This document shows, piece after piece, positions 16,820 through 25,253 of a stretch of DNA of 64,000 bases (position 1 is its first letter; each line of letters opens with the position of its first letter). The position numbers were made by a program, and so were the translations under genes. Source of the DNA: Streptomyces olivaceoviridis (GTDB taxonomy: Bacteria > Actinomycetota > Actinomycetes > Streptomycetales > Streptomycetaceae); assembly GCF_014650115.1 (NCBI RefSeq), contig NZ_BMUI01000001.1, positions 805,840 through 869,839 of the forward strand, read 5' to 3'. The notes under the pieces are model-generated. The model saw only the letters and a program-made list of their open reading frames with translations, made no database searches and was not told where the DNA came from.

Positions 16820-19021
16820 ATGCCCCGCTTCAGCATCATCGTCCCGTCCCACGGGGTCACCGGCCGGCTGTCCCAGGCGCTGGACTCGGTCCTCGGCCAG
16901 TCCTTCGGCGACCTGCAACTGATCCCGGTCTGCGACGCCCCCGACGCCCCGGCCGCCGAGGTCGCCGCCGGGTACGCCGAGCGGGACTCCCGGGTGACCC
17001 CCGTGCACTCGCCGCCGTCCGCCGGGCTGAGCGGGGCGCGCAACGCCGGGATCCGGGCGGCGACCGGCACGTACCTGCTGTTCCTGGACGGCGACGACCT
17101 GCTGCTGCCGGGCGCGCTCGCGGCGCTGGACGCCCGGCTGTCCGAGACGGCCGGCGTGGACGTGCTGTACACCGAGCACGAGCGCGCCCCCTGGTGGGAG
17201 GGCGAGCCGACGAACCCGGCCGCGCCGCTGCTCGCCGGGGCCCCGAAGGGCGCCTTCGCCCCCGCCGACCGGCCCGCGCTGACCGGCGTCCCGTTGCCCG
17301 CGTGGAGCGCCGTCTACCGCCGCGCCTTCCTCGCCGAGCGGGAACTCACCTTCCCGGAGGGCCACTTCACCGACCTCGGCTGGGGCGGGCTGGTGACGGT
17401 CGCCGCCGAGCGGATCGCGGTGCTGCGCCGGACGGTCGTACGGCACCGGCTGCGCCGCCAGGGCAGCCGGCTCAATCTGCCCGGACCGCACCAGCACACC
17501 CTGCTGGACCAGGTGGAGCGGGTGCTGACCCGGGCGGCCGAGCGCGCCCTGCCGGCCGAGCGGACCGGGCCGCTGTTCGACCAGCTGTTCGCCGTGGTGC
17601 TGAAGACGGCGTCCCGCCCGGAACGGCTGCTCTCCGGGCGCCGGGCGTTCTTCCGCCGCGCGGCCCGCCTCTACCGGCGGCACCGGCCGGCCGGCCACCG
17701 GGTGCCGGGCGGCAGCCTGGGCGTGCAGCACCGGCTGCTGGCGGCGGGCGCGTACACCGCGTTCCGCGCCCTGCGCGGCGCCAACCGGGCCGCCGACGGC
17801 GCCACCGACCGGCTGCCCCGCCCGCACAGCGTGCGCACCCGGCTGCGCTACGCCCGCGACCTGCGCCGCCCGCTGGACCCGAACCTCGCGGTGTACTGCG
17901 CCTACTGGGGCCGCGGCTACACCTGCAACCCGGCCGCGATCCACGCCAAGGCCCGGGAACTCGCCCCGCACATCCACTCGGTGTTCCTGGTCGAGGCCGG
18001 CCAGGAGCACGCCGTGCCGCAGGACGTGGAGTACGCGGTGATCGGCTCCCGCCGCTACTGGGAGGTGCTGGCCCGCGCCACGTACCTGGTCAACAACGCC
18101 AACTTCGCCGAGGGCGTCGTCAAACGGCCGGGCAGTGTGCACGTGCAGACCCAGCACGGCACCCCGCTGAAGACGATGGGCGTGGACCAGTCGACGTTCC
18201 CGGTGGTGGCCGCGCGGTCCGGCAGCTTCACCAAGCTGCTGGGCCGGGTCGACCGCTGGGACTTCAACCTGTCGTCCAACCGCCACTCCACCCAGATGTG
18301 GGAGCGCGCCTTCCCCGGCTCCTACGAGCACCTGGAGTACGGCTATCCGCGCAACGACGTCTACTGCACGGCGACCGCGCGGGACGTGGCCCGGATCCGG
18401 CGGGAGCTGGGCGTCCCGGAGGGCCGGACGGCCGTGCTGTACGCGCCGACCCACCGCGACCACCACACCGGCTTCGAGCCCGGCCTCGACCTGGAGGCGT
18501 TCTGCGCGGCGGCCGGCGAGGACGTCGTCGTGCTGCTGCGCGCCCACTACTTCTACGACCGGGGCGGTGTCCGGGGCTCCGACCGGATCATCGACGTCAC
18601 CGCCCACCGCTCCTCCGAGGACGTGTGCCTGGCCGCGGACGCGCTGGTCACCGACTACTCGTCCATCATGTTCGACTACGCCAACCTGGACCGGCCGATC
18701 GTCGTCTACGCCGACGACTGGGACGTCTACCGGGAGACCCGGGGCGTCTACTTCGACCTGCCGGCCGAGCCGCCCGGACTGGTCGCCCGGACCCCCGCGG
18801 AACTGGCCGCCGTCTTCCACGACGGCTCGTACGCGGGCCCGGAGGCCAAGGCGCTGCGGGCGGCGTTCCGGCAGCGGTTCTGCCAGTTCGACGACGGGCG
18901 GGCCGCCGAGCGGGTCGTGAGGCGGGTGCTGCTCGGCGAACCGCCGGAGGCGGTCCCGGCCGTGATCCCGCTCGCGGAACGCATCCCCGCCCCCGCCGCC
19001 GCGACCCTCGTGAGGAGCTGA
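16820..19021 (+). CDS. GT2 - TagF-like fusion protein 2 (TagF domain intact)
   Basis: 733 residues from ATG 16820 (purine-rich but weak Shine-Dalgarno). The N-terminal GT2 domain keeps FLDGDD but its nucleotide-binding VDDCSPD is changed to VCDAPDA, so its activity is questionable. The C-terminal TagF-type domain is complete: HGTPLK with H446, YAPTHRDH, LLRAHYFYD and TDYSSIMFDYANLDRP. In characterised TagF enzymes the histidines of the HGTPLK and R-x-H motifs are catalytic, so a glycerophosphate-type (or other polyol/sugar phosphate) transferase is expected. The gap from the preceding gene is 125 bp; the following gene begins 7 bp after the stop, so these two are co-transcribed. The polymer built cannot be deduced. 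Confidence 0.9.
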   Translation: MPRFSIIVPSHGVTGRLSQALDSVLGQSFGDLQLIPVCDAPDAPAAEVAAGYAERDSRVTPVHSPPSAGLSGARNAGIRAATGTYLLFLDGDDLLLPGALAALDARLSETAGVDVLYTEHERAPWWEGEPTNPAAPLLAGAPKGAFAPADRPALTGVPLPAWSAVYRRAFLAERELTFPEGHFTDLGWGGLVTVAAERIAVLRRTVVRHRLRRQGSRLNLPGPHQHTLLDQVERVLTRAAERALPAERTGPLFDQLFAVVLKTASRPERLLSGRRAFFRRAARLYRRHRPAGHRVPGGSLGVQHRLLAAGAYTAFRALRGANRAADGATDRLPRPHSVRTRLRYARDLRRPLDPNLAVYCAYWGRGYTCNPAAIHAKARELAPHIHSVFLVEAGQEHAVPQDVEYAVIGSRRYWEVLARATYLVNNANFAEGVVKRPGSVHVQTQHGTPLKTMGVDQSTFPVVAARSGSFTKLLGRVDRWDFNLSSNRHSTQMWERAFPGSYEHLEYGYPRNDVYCTATARDVARIRRELGVPEGRTAVLYAPTHRDHHTGFEPGLDLEAFCAAAGEDVVVLLRAHYFYDRGGVRGSDRIIDVTAHRSSEDVCLAADALVTDYSSIMFDYANLDRPIVVYADDWDVYRETRGVYFDLPAEPPGLVARTPAELAAVFHDGSYAGPEAKALRAAFRQRFCQFDDGRAAERVVRRVLLGEPPEAVPAVIPLAERIPAPAAATLVRS

Positions 19022-19027
19022 CCCGCC

Positions 19028-21229
19028 GTGCCCCGCTTCAGTGTGATCGTGCCCTGTTTCAAGGTGCAGGGATTCCTGCGCGAGTGCCTGGACTCGGTGC
19101 TCGGCCAGTCCTTCGGCGACTTCGAACTGATCGCCGTGGACGACTGCTCCCCGGACGGCTGCGGCGCGATCCTGGACGAGTACGCCGAGCGCGACCCGCG
19201 CGTGCGGGTGCTGCACCTGCCGGAGAACGTGGGCCTCGGCCTGGCCCGCAACGCGGGCATGCCGCAGGCCACCGGCGACTACCTCTTCTTCCTGGACAGC
19301 GACGACACCCTCACCCCGGGCGCGCTGCGGGCCGTGGCCGACCGGCTCACCGAGGCCGAGGACCCGGACGTGCTCGTCTTCGACTACGCGCGCACCTACT
19401 GGTGGGGCGGCACCCGGCGCAACGTCCTCGCACACGTCCTGGCGGAGGCCCCCGGCACGTTCGCCGTCTCGGAGTACCCACAGATCCTCGACCTGCTGAT
19501 GGTGGTCTGGAACAAGGTCTACCGGCGCGAGTTCGTCACGGAGAACGGCTTCGCGTTCCCGCCGGGCTACTACGAGGACACCCCCTGGACCTTCCCGGTC
19601 ATGCTCAGCGCCCGCCGGATCGCCGCCCTGGACCGGATCTGCCTGAACTACCGGCAGCGCCGGCAGGGCAACATCCTGTCCACCACCAGCCGCAAGCACT
19701 TCGACATCCACGACCAGTACGAGCGGGTCTTCGCCTTCGTGGCCGAGCGGCCGGAGCTGGCGGCCTGGCGGCCGTACCTGCACCGCAAGATGGGCGAGCA
19801 CTGCCTGGACATCCTGGCCAAGCCGGACCGGCTGCCGCCCGCCGACAAGGCCGAGTTCTTCCGGCGGACGGCGGAGATGTTCCGCCGGCACCGTCCGGAG
19901 GGCGCACGGCCGGCCGGCGAGGTCTCCGTGCTGACCGGTTCCTGGGCCGGGTACCGGGTCAAGCGGCAGGCGGCGCGGGCCGGGCGGGAGGCGGCCCGGC
20001 GGGCGGACCGGGCGCGCCGGGCCGCCGCCGCGCGGGCCCGCACCGGCTGGACGGCCCTGCACGCCCGCCGGCCGCTCGACGAGAACCTCGTGGTCTACTC
20101 GGCGTCCTCGCACCAGGGCCTGCTCGGCGACCCGGCGGCCGTCCACGCCGCCGCCCGGGAGATCGCCCCGGGGCTGCGCGGCGTGTGGGTGGTGCGGGAC
20201 GCGGAGACGGCCGCGCGGCTGCCGCCCGACGTCGAGCACGTGATCGTCGGCTCCCGGCGCTACCTGGAGGTGACCGCGCGCGCGAAGTTCTTCGTCAACG
20301 ACGTCAACTGGCCCGGCGGCCTCGCCAAGCGCGCCGGCAGCGTGCACATCCACACCCATCAGGGCACCCCGCTGAAGTACCTGGGCGCCGACCTGCTGGA
20401 CAAGCCGGGCGCCCGGCTGGGCTTCGACGTGCCGCAGATGCTGCGCCGGGCCGACCGCTGGGACTACAGCCTGGTCGCCAACCGCCACTCCGAGCTGGTG
20501 TGGGAGCGGGCCTACCCCTGCCACTTCACCTCGGTGCGCACCGGCAGCCCGCGCAACGACGTGCTGGTGAACGGGGGTCACAGCGACTTCCGGGAGCGGC
20601 ACGGCATCCCGGCGGACCACACGGTCGTGCTGTACGCGCCGACCCGGCGGGACTACCGCCGCGGCGGGTACGTGGAGCGGTTCGACCTGGCCCGGTTCGC
20701 GGCCGACCTCGGCGAGGGGCACACCCTGGTGGTCCGGCTGCACCCGTCGCTGGCGAACGGTCCCGCGCGCGGCATGGGCCTCGCGGAGCTGGCCCGGCGC
20801 GGGGTCGTGGTCGACGCGACCGACGAACCACGGCTGTCCGACGTGCTGCTGGCGGCGGACGCGCTGGTCACCGACTACTCGTCCGTGATGTTCGACTACG
20901 CCAACCTGGACCGGCCGATCGTGGTGCACGCCGACGACTGGGCCGCGTTCACGGCGAGCCGGGGCACGTACCTCGACATCACCGCCGAGCCGCCCGGCCG
21001 TGTCGCGCACTCCCACCGGGAGCTGGCCCGGCTGTTCGCCTCGGGCGGGTGGCGGGACGAGGAGTCGGCGCGGCTGCGCGCGGACTTCCGGGCCCGGTTC
21101 TGCGCGTACGAGGACGGGCGGGCCGCCGAACGGGTGGTACGGACCCTGCTGCTGGGCGAGCCGATGCCCGCTCCGGCGCCCCGGATCCCGGGCCAGGCGG
21201 CCTCCCCGGACGCGCTGACGTCGGCCTAG
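19028..21229 (+). CDS. GT2 - TagF-like fusion protein 3 (variant TagF motif)
   Basis: 733 residues from GTG 19028. The GT2 domain is intact (VDDCSPDG, FLDSDD). The TagF-type domain keeps TDYSSVMFDYANLDRP but has HQGTPLK, with Gln445 where paralogues 2 and 4 have the catalytic His, and the second site is RLHPSLANG rather than RAHYFYD. The protein may still act on a different donor or with a shifted histidine (H444), or may be inactive in this half. It is more similar to paralogue 1 than to 2 in the GT2 half (NKVYRREFV, PPGYYEDTPWTFPV). It is last of the three-gene run and is followed by a very strong terminator. Confidence 0.88.
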   Translation: MPRFSVIVPCFKVQGFLRECLDSVLGQSFGDFELIAVDDCSPDGCGAILDEYAERDPRVRVLHLPENVGLGLARNAGMPQATGDYLFFLDSDDTLTPGALRAVADRLTEAEDPDVLVFDYARTYWWGGTRRNVLAHVLAEAPGTFAVSEYPQILDLLMVVWNKVYRREFVTENGFAFPPGYYEDTPWTFPVMLSARRIAALDRICLNYRQRRQGNILSTTSRKHFDIHDQYERVFAFVAERPELAAWRPYLHRKMGEHCLDILAKPDRLPPADKAEFFRRTAEMFRRHRPEGARPAGEVSVLTGSWAGYRVKRQAARAGREAARRADRARRAAAARARTGWTALHARRPLDENLVVYSASSHQGLLGDPAAVHAAAREIAPGLRGVWVVRDAETAARLPPDVEHVIVGSRRYLEVTARAKFFVNDVNWPGGLAKRAGSVHIHTHQGTPLKYLGADLLDKPGARLGFDVPQMLRRADRWDYSLVANRHSELVWERAYPCHFTSVRTGSPRNDVLVNGGHSDFRERHGIPADHTVVLYAPTRRDYRRGGYVERFDLARFAADLGEGHTLVVRLHPSLANGPARGMGLAELARRGVVVDATDEPRLSDVLLAADALVTDYSSVMFDYANLDRPIVVHADDWAAFTASRGTYLDITAEPPGRVAHSHRELARLFASGGWRDEESARLRADFRARFCAYEDGRAAERVVRTLLLGEPMPAPAPRIPGQAASPDALTSA

Positions 21230-21237
21230 CGGGGACA

Positions 21238-21274
21238 CCGAGGGGGCCGGCCCCGACCGGGCCGGCCCCCTCGG
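21238..21274. terminator. Bidirectional terminator
   Basis: A perfect 16-bp GC-rich stem, CCGAGGGGGCCGGCCC with its exact complement, and a five-base loop lie between the convergent glycopolymer gene and ohrA. Confidence 0.85.
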
Positions 21275-21287
21275 ACGTGCGTGGTGC

Positions 21288-21701
21288 CTACTCGATGACG
21301 AGGTCGACCTCGATGTTGCCGCGGGTGGCCTTGGAGTACGGGCAGACCTGGTGGGCGCCCTCGACCAGCTTGCGGCCGGTCTCCTCGTCCACGGTGTCGG
21401 GCAGCTCGACGCGCAGGGTCACCTTCAGCCCGAAGCTCTCGCCCTCCTTGCCTATGCCGACCTCGGCGGTCACGGCCGCGTCGCTGACGTCGACCTTCGC
21501 CTGGCGCCCGACGAGTCCGAGGGCGCTGCCGAAGCAGGCGGCGTACCCGGCGGCGAAGAGCTGCTCCGGGTTGGTGCCCTGGCCGTTGCCGCCCAGCTCC
21601 ACCGGCATGGCCAGGGCGAGGTCGATCTTGCCGTCGGAGGAGACGGCGCGGCCCTCGCGGCCGTGGGTGGCGGTGGCGACAGCGGTGTACAGCGCGTCCA
21701 T
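21288..21701 (-). CDS. ohrA: Organic hydroperoxide resistance protein (Ohr)
   Basis: Ohr is a cytoplasmic thiol peroxidase that reduces organic hydroperoxides through a catalytic cysteine pair. The 137-residue product begins MDALYTAVATATHGREG, and both essential cysteines are present: C56 in AACFGSA and C120 in VCPYSKATR. The start at 21701 is preferred over an upstream ATG at 21710 because AGAGGG then sits nine bases upstream. It is divergent from ohrR with a short shared promoter region that contains a palindrome. Reduction of Ohr usually depends on lipoyl proteins. Confidence 0.95.
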   Translation of the reverse strand: MDALYTAVATATHGREGRAVSSDGKIDLALAMPVELGGNGQGTNPEQLFAAGYAACFGSALGLVGRQAKVDVSDAAVTAEVGIGKEGESFGLKVTLRVELPDTVDEETGRKLVEGAHQVCPYSKATRGNIEVDLVIE

Positions 21702-21753
21702 GAAGACCATCCCTCTGGGGTGTTCGGTTCGTTGCGCACACAAGTAGAGCACA

Positions 21754-21764
21754 CAACTGAGTTG
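21754..21764. promoter_or_regulatory. Palindrome in ohrA-ohrR intergenic region (candidate OhrR operator)
   Basis: CAACTGAGTTG is a perfect 11-bp palindrome in the AT-richer 101-bp gap between the divergent ohrA and ohrR starts. A further ACAACT follows at about 21769. OhrR proteins bind inverted repeats in such divergent regions and release on Cys oxidation; that this exact element is the operator is inferred from position. Confidence 0.55.
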
Positions 21765-21802
21765 CACACAACTAAATCGACCGCAAGAGCTACCATGGAC
21801 TC

Positions 21803-22267
21803 ATGACCGACACGGAGTGGCTGCGACTGGACCGCCAGATCTGCTTCTCGCTGCACGCGGCGTCACGCGCCTTCAACAGCGTCTACCGCCTGATCCTCAA
21901 GGACCTCGGGCTGACCTACCCCCAGTACCTGGTGATGCTGGTCCTGTGGGAACAGGGCGACCTGCCGGTCAAGAAGCTCGGCGAACGGCTGCGGCTCGAC
22001 TCCGGCACGCTGTCCCCGCTCGTCAAGCGGCTGGAGGGGGCCGGTCTGGTGCGGCGCGAGCGCAGCGCGCAGGACGAGCGCTCGGTCCGGGTCCACCTCA
22101 CCGAGGAGGGCGCGGCACTGCGCGAGCGGGCCCTGGAGGTGCCCCGGCGGATCATGTCGTCGACCGGCCTGGACCTGACGGAGGTCGTCGACCTGCACGC
22201 CCGCCTGGAGCGGCTCACGACGGCCCTGGACGCGGCGGCGGAGGCTGAGGCGCGAGCAGCGGGCTGA
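21803..22267 (+). CDS. ohrR: OhrR, MarR-family organic peroxide sensor
   Basis: A 154-residue MarR-type repressor. The sensing cysteine is C14 in QICFSLHAASRAF, the position used by one-Cys OhrR proteins. The winged-helix region spans about residues 45-105 (LTYPQYLVMLVLWEQGDLPVKKLGERL, then SPLVKRLEGAGLV and the DERSVRVHLT wing). It should repress ohrA and itself until oxidised by organic hydroperoxides. The start at 21803 gives the typical length. The last 53 bp overlap the 3' end of the convergent membrane glycosyltransferase gene on the other strand, so the two transcripts are complementary at their ends. Confidence 0.95.
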   Translation: MTDTEWLRLDRQICFSLHAASRAFNSVYRLILKDLGLTYPQYLVMLVLWEQGDLPVKKLGERLRLDSGTLSPLVKRLEGAGLVRRERSAQDERSVRVHLTEEGAALRERALEVPRRIMSSTGLDLTEVVDLHARLERLTTALDAAAEAEARAAG

Positions 22268-23834
22268 CCGGGCGGACGTACAGCCGTACGGTCACCCCGC
22301 CCCGCACGGCCTCGTCCTGGCCGAGGAACTCCCGCCCCAGCACGTCGGCCTTCGCCCGCTCGACCGGACTGCCCGGGGCCCCGCGGCCGGCGAGCAGCTT
22401 CCGGTCCGCGACGACCCACACCCGGTCCACCCGCGCCAGTCTGCGCCGCACCTCCGCCGGACCGGCCTCCCGCCCGTACAACGTCCCGGACCCGGCGGCC
22501 CCCGCCACCAGCGCCACGTCCCGCGTCCCCCGGAACGCCCCCGGGTACGTGAGCGCCACGTTCCGCGTCGACGCCGGCAGGAAGAGCACGGGATCGCCGG
22601 GCTCCACCTTGCGCGCGACCGCGCGGGAGACGGCACCGAGATCATCCGGCCGGCTCCGGGGATCGCGGTCCTCCTGGAGGAGGGGGAACTGGTGGAGGAG
22701 GGAGAGGGCGATGGCGAGGACGCCGGCGAGGGGGACGGAGGGGGACTGAAGGAGCGGACGCCGTCCGACCGCCCCCGCCACCCGCTCGGCCCCCGACGCC
22801 ACGAGCAACGGCGCCCCCGACAGCGCGTAGAGCACGTAGCGGTCGACATACAGCGGTGAGAACTGGGACGCCAGCATCAGCACCACCGGCGGCACCACCA
22901 CCAGCGGCAACGCCACTCCCGCACACGTCGGTTCACCCCGCCGCCCCACCAACCCGACCAGCCCCACCACGGCCAGCGCGAGACACACCCAGAACACCTC
23001 GTCCGTCGGCCCCAGGAACCTCCGCAGCAACCTTTCCGCTGTATCCGCCGTAGGCGTGCGCAACCAGGCCAGCTGCGCCGACTGCCCCCGCGAGACCACC
23101 ACCATCGGCACCAGCGCGGCCACGACCGCCGCCGCCGCGCTCCCCCACCCCCGCCACACCCGCGCCCCGGCCCGGGCCAGCGCCAGCGACACCGCGTGGG
23201 CGAGGAGCAGCAGCACCGCGAACTCGTGGAGCCAGCAGGTGAGCCCGAGGACCGCGCCGTACGGCCACCACGACCCGTCCCGCACGGCCCGGACGAACAG
23301 CAGGGTCGCCGCGGTGGCGCCGGCCGCGACCAGGGCGTAGGAGCGGCCTTCCTGCGCGAAGTGGCCGGCCATCGGCGCGACGGCGTAGAGCAGCCCGGCC
23401 CACAGACCGACCCGCGGCCGGGCCAGCCGGGCGCCGAGGGCGGCGACCAGACCCGCCGTGACGGTCGCCGCGCACAACGACGGCAGCCGGAGGGCGACCT
23501 CCCCGGGATGGACGGCGAGGACGGGCCGCAGCAGCAGGTAGTACAGGCCGTGCACCGCGTCCACGTCGTGCAGCAGGAGCCAGATCCGCGGCACCGTACG
23601 GCGTCCGACCTGGAAGCTGACGGCCTCGTCGCGCCACATGCCGCCCCGGTCCAGGCCCCAGAGGCCGAGCGCGAACATCACCAGCGCGGGCACGCCCACG
23701 ACGGCGGACCGGTGGAGACGGGTGTGCCCCAGTGCCCCGTGCGGGGGGTGGCTCGTTGCACCTGTCGGTACGTCCGTGGTCGTTCCAGCCGCCCGACGCG
23801 ACTGCGGTTTCGCAGGATGCCCGACGTTCACCAT
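22215..23834 (-). CDS. GT-C type membrane glycosyltransferase (GT39-like)
   Basis: A 539-residue polytopic protein with about ten hydrophobic segments. An early extracytoplasmic loop carries WRDEAVSFQ, with the acidic pair expected of GT-C polyprenyl-phosphate-sugar-dependent glycosyltransferases (GT39/ArnT superfamily). A later loop reads FSPLYVDRYVLYALSGAPL, a motif seen in that superfamily. The C-terminal 150 residues are soluble and probably outside. Such enzymes add mannose or other sugars from lipid carriers to exported polymers or proteins. The substrate is unknown, but location in the glycopolymer locus suggests decoration of a wall polymer. The 3' end overlaps ohrR by 53 bp in opposite orientation. 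Confidence 0.75.
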   Translation of the reverse strand: MVNVGHPAKPQSRRAAGTTTDVPTGATSHPPHGALGHTRLHRSAVVGVPALVMFALGLWGLDRGGMWRDEAVSFQVGRRTVPRIWLLLHDVDAVHGLYYLLLRPVLAVHPGEVALRLPSLCAATVTAGLVAALGARLARPRVGLWAGLLYAVAPMAGHFAQEGRSYALVAAGATAATLLFVRAVRDGSWWPYGAVLGLTCWLHEFAVLLLLAHAVSLALARAGARVWRGWGSAAAAVVAALVPMVVVSRGQSAQLAWLRTPTADTAERLLRRFLGPTDEVFWVCLALAVVGLVGLVGRRGEPTCAGVALPLVVVPPVVLMLASQFSPLYVDRYVLYALSGAPLLVASGAERVAGAVGRRPLLQSPSVPLAGVLAIALSLLHQFPLLQEDRDPRSRPDDLGAVSRAVARKVEPGDPVLFLPASTRNVALTYPGAFRGTRDVALVAGAAGSGTLYGREAGPAEVRRRLARVDRVWVVADRKLLAGRGAPGSPVERAKADVLGREFLGQDEAVRGGVTVRLYVRPVSPLLAPQPPPPRPGPS

Positions 23835-23924
23835 GGCCCGATCTCTTGCGATTAGCCAATATTTGCGGCCCTTGACGGCGTATCAGCATGAATACACCAT
23901 GCGTACCGCTTAGGCTCCCATGTG
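23835..23924. promoter_or_regulatory. Divergent promoter region of two GT-C genes
   Basis: A 90-bp AT-richer gap between divergent membrane glycosyltransferase genes. It holds TTGACG at 23874-23879 (a possible -35 for the rightward gene, without a convincing -10) and an inverted repeat GCATG-N7-CATGC at 23886-23902. Confidence 0.35.
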
Positions 23925-25196
23925 ATGAACCGTCTCCGTGTCACCCCCGGCCCGGTCCTCACCCTCGCCGTCCTGTGGCTCACCACCCGCGCCCTGATGC
24001 TGTGGCTGCTCGTCCACGGCGGCGCCCCGCCGCTGGGCGGCGGTTCGGTGACCCGTGAGGTGTGGCGGCTGTACTTCCACTGGTACGGCGTCCTCGCGCA
24101 CGGTTCCTTCCCGGTGCACGACACGCTGTGGCAGTACCCGCCGGGCGCGGGCGCGGTGCTGCTGGCGCCGGGCCTGCTGCCGGGCCTGACGTACTTCGAG
24201 GCGTTCGTGGCGCTCACGCTGGCCGTGGACGCGCTGACCGCGCTCGCGCTGCTCCGCGCGGGCACCCGGCCCGGGCGGAGCCTGCTCGGGGCGGCCCTGT
24301 GGACCGGCGGTCTGCCGCTGCTGCTGCACATGCCGCTCGCCCGGTACGACGTCCAGGTCACCGCCCTGGCCGTGCTGTCCCTGCTGGCCTCGGCGCGCTC
24401 CCCGCGCGCGGGCGGTGTGCTCGCGGCACTGGGCGCGCTGGTGAAGGTGTGGCCGGCGCTGGTGCTGCTGGGCACGCCCCGGGGCCGGCCGACGCGCACG
24501 GCGTGGGCGTGGGGGGCGTGGGCCGGGGTCGCGTGCCTGGCCGTGCTCGCGGCCCTCTTCACGCATCCGCTGTCCTTCCTGCGGGAGCAGGGCGGCCGGG
24601 GCGTGCAGATCGAGTCGCTCGGCGGTACGGCGCTCAATCTGGCCCGGCACTTCGGCTGGCCGGGCCGGGTCCGCTACCAGTACGGCGCGATGGAGATGAC
24701 CGGCCCCCATGTGCACGCCGTCGCCACCGCCTCGCTGGCGCTGACGGCTGTCGCCTTCGGGCTGCTGGTGCTGTGGCGGGTGCGGGCGCGGCACTGGAGC
24801 GCGGCGACGCCGTACGACGCGGCGCTGAGCGCGGTGCTGCTGTTCACGGTCACCAGCCGGGTCATCAGCCCCCAGTACATGATCTGGCTGATCGGGCTGG
24901 CCGCCGTGTGCCTGACCTCGCGGCACACCGGCCAGCGGCCGGTGGCGGTGCTGATCCTCCTGGCCTCCGCGCTGAGCACGGTCGCGTTCCCGATGCACTA
25001 CCGCGAGGTGATCGACGGCAGTTGGACCGGGTGCCTGCTGATGCTGTCCCGGAACGGGCTGCTGACGGCCGCCGCCGTGTTGTCCTTCGTACGGCTGTGG
25101 CGGTCCACGCGGCCACCGGCCGAGAAGTCGGTGCCGCGGACGCAACCCAGGCCCGGTTCCGACCGTCTTCCGGAGCGAGTACTGACCATCTCTTAA
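23925..25196 (+). CDS. GT-C type membrane mannosyltransferase-like protein (GT87/DUF2029-like)
   Basis: A 423-residue polytopic protein with about ten hydrophobic segments. WYGVLAHGSFPVHDTLWQYPPGAGAV in the first outer loop, and later ALVKVWPALVLLGTPRG and SRVISPQYMIWLIGLAA, match the pattern of the DUF2029/GT87 polyprenyl-phosphate-mannose-dependent alpha-mannosyltransferases of actinobacteria. It probably acts at the outer face of the membrane. GTG 23922 and ATG 23925 are adjacent possible starts with no clear Shine-Dalgarno. The stop codon is inside the first copy of a 22-bp tandem repeat that precedes the next glycosyltransferase gene. Confidence 0.75.
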   Translation: MNRLRVTPGPVLTLAVLWLTTRALMLWLLVHGGAPPLGGGSVTREVWRLYFHWYGVLAHGSFPVHDTLWQYPPGAGAVLLAPGLLPGLTYFEAFVALTLAVDALTALALLRAGTRPGRSLLGAALWTGGLPLLLHMPLARYDVQVTALAVLSLLASARSPRAGGVLAALGALVKVWPALVLLGTPRGRPTRTAWAWGAWAGVACLAVLAALFTHPLSFLREQGGRGVQIESLGGTALNLARHFGWPGRVRYQYGAMEMTGPHVHAVATASLALTAVAFGLLVLWRVRARHWSAATPYDAALSAVLLFTVTSRVISPQYMIWLIGLAAVCLTSRHTGQRPVAVLILLASALSTVAFPMHYREVIDGSWTGCLLMLSRNGLLTAAAVLSFVRLWRSTRPPAEKSVPRTQPRPGSDRLPERVLTIS

Positions 25197-25218
25197 GCGA
25201 GTACCAAGCTCCTCTTAA
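25175..25218 (+). repeat. 22-bp direct repeat with conserved ends (candidate regulatory element)
   Basis: Two abutting 22-bp units (25175-25196 and 25197-25218) share GCGAGTAC at the left and CTCTTAA at the right, and differ in the central 7 bp (TGACCAT versus CAAGCTC). The first unit overlaps the stop of the GT87-like gene; the second ends 35 bp before the GTG of the next gene. Conserved ends with a divergent centre argue for protein binding rather than a recent slip duplication. Confidence 0.6.
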
Positions 25219-25253
25219 CGGCGTATTGCCGAAGCTTCCTATGCTCCCGGCCC

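Noticed and set aside
16481..21238. A 1585-codon open frame on the minus strand opposite the GT2-TagF genes, and similar long frames at 6811-10635 and 57557-61354
   Set aside because: These are GC-frame artefacts lying exactly opposite well-supported genes; their translations are Gly/Arg/Ala-rich with no domains.
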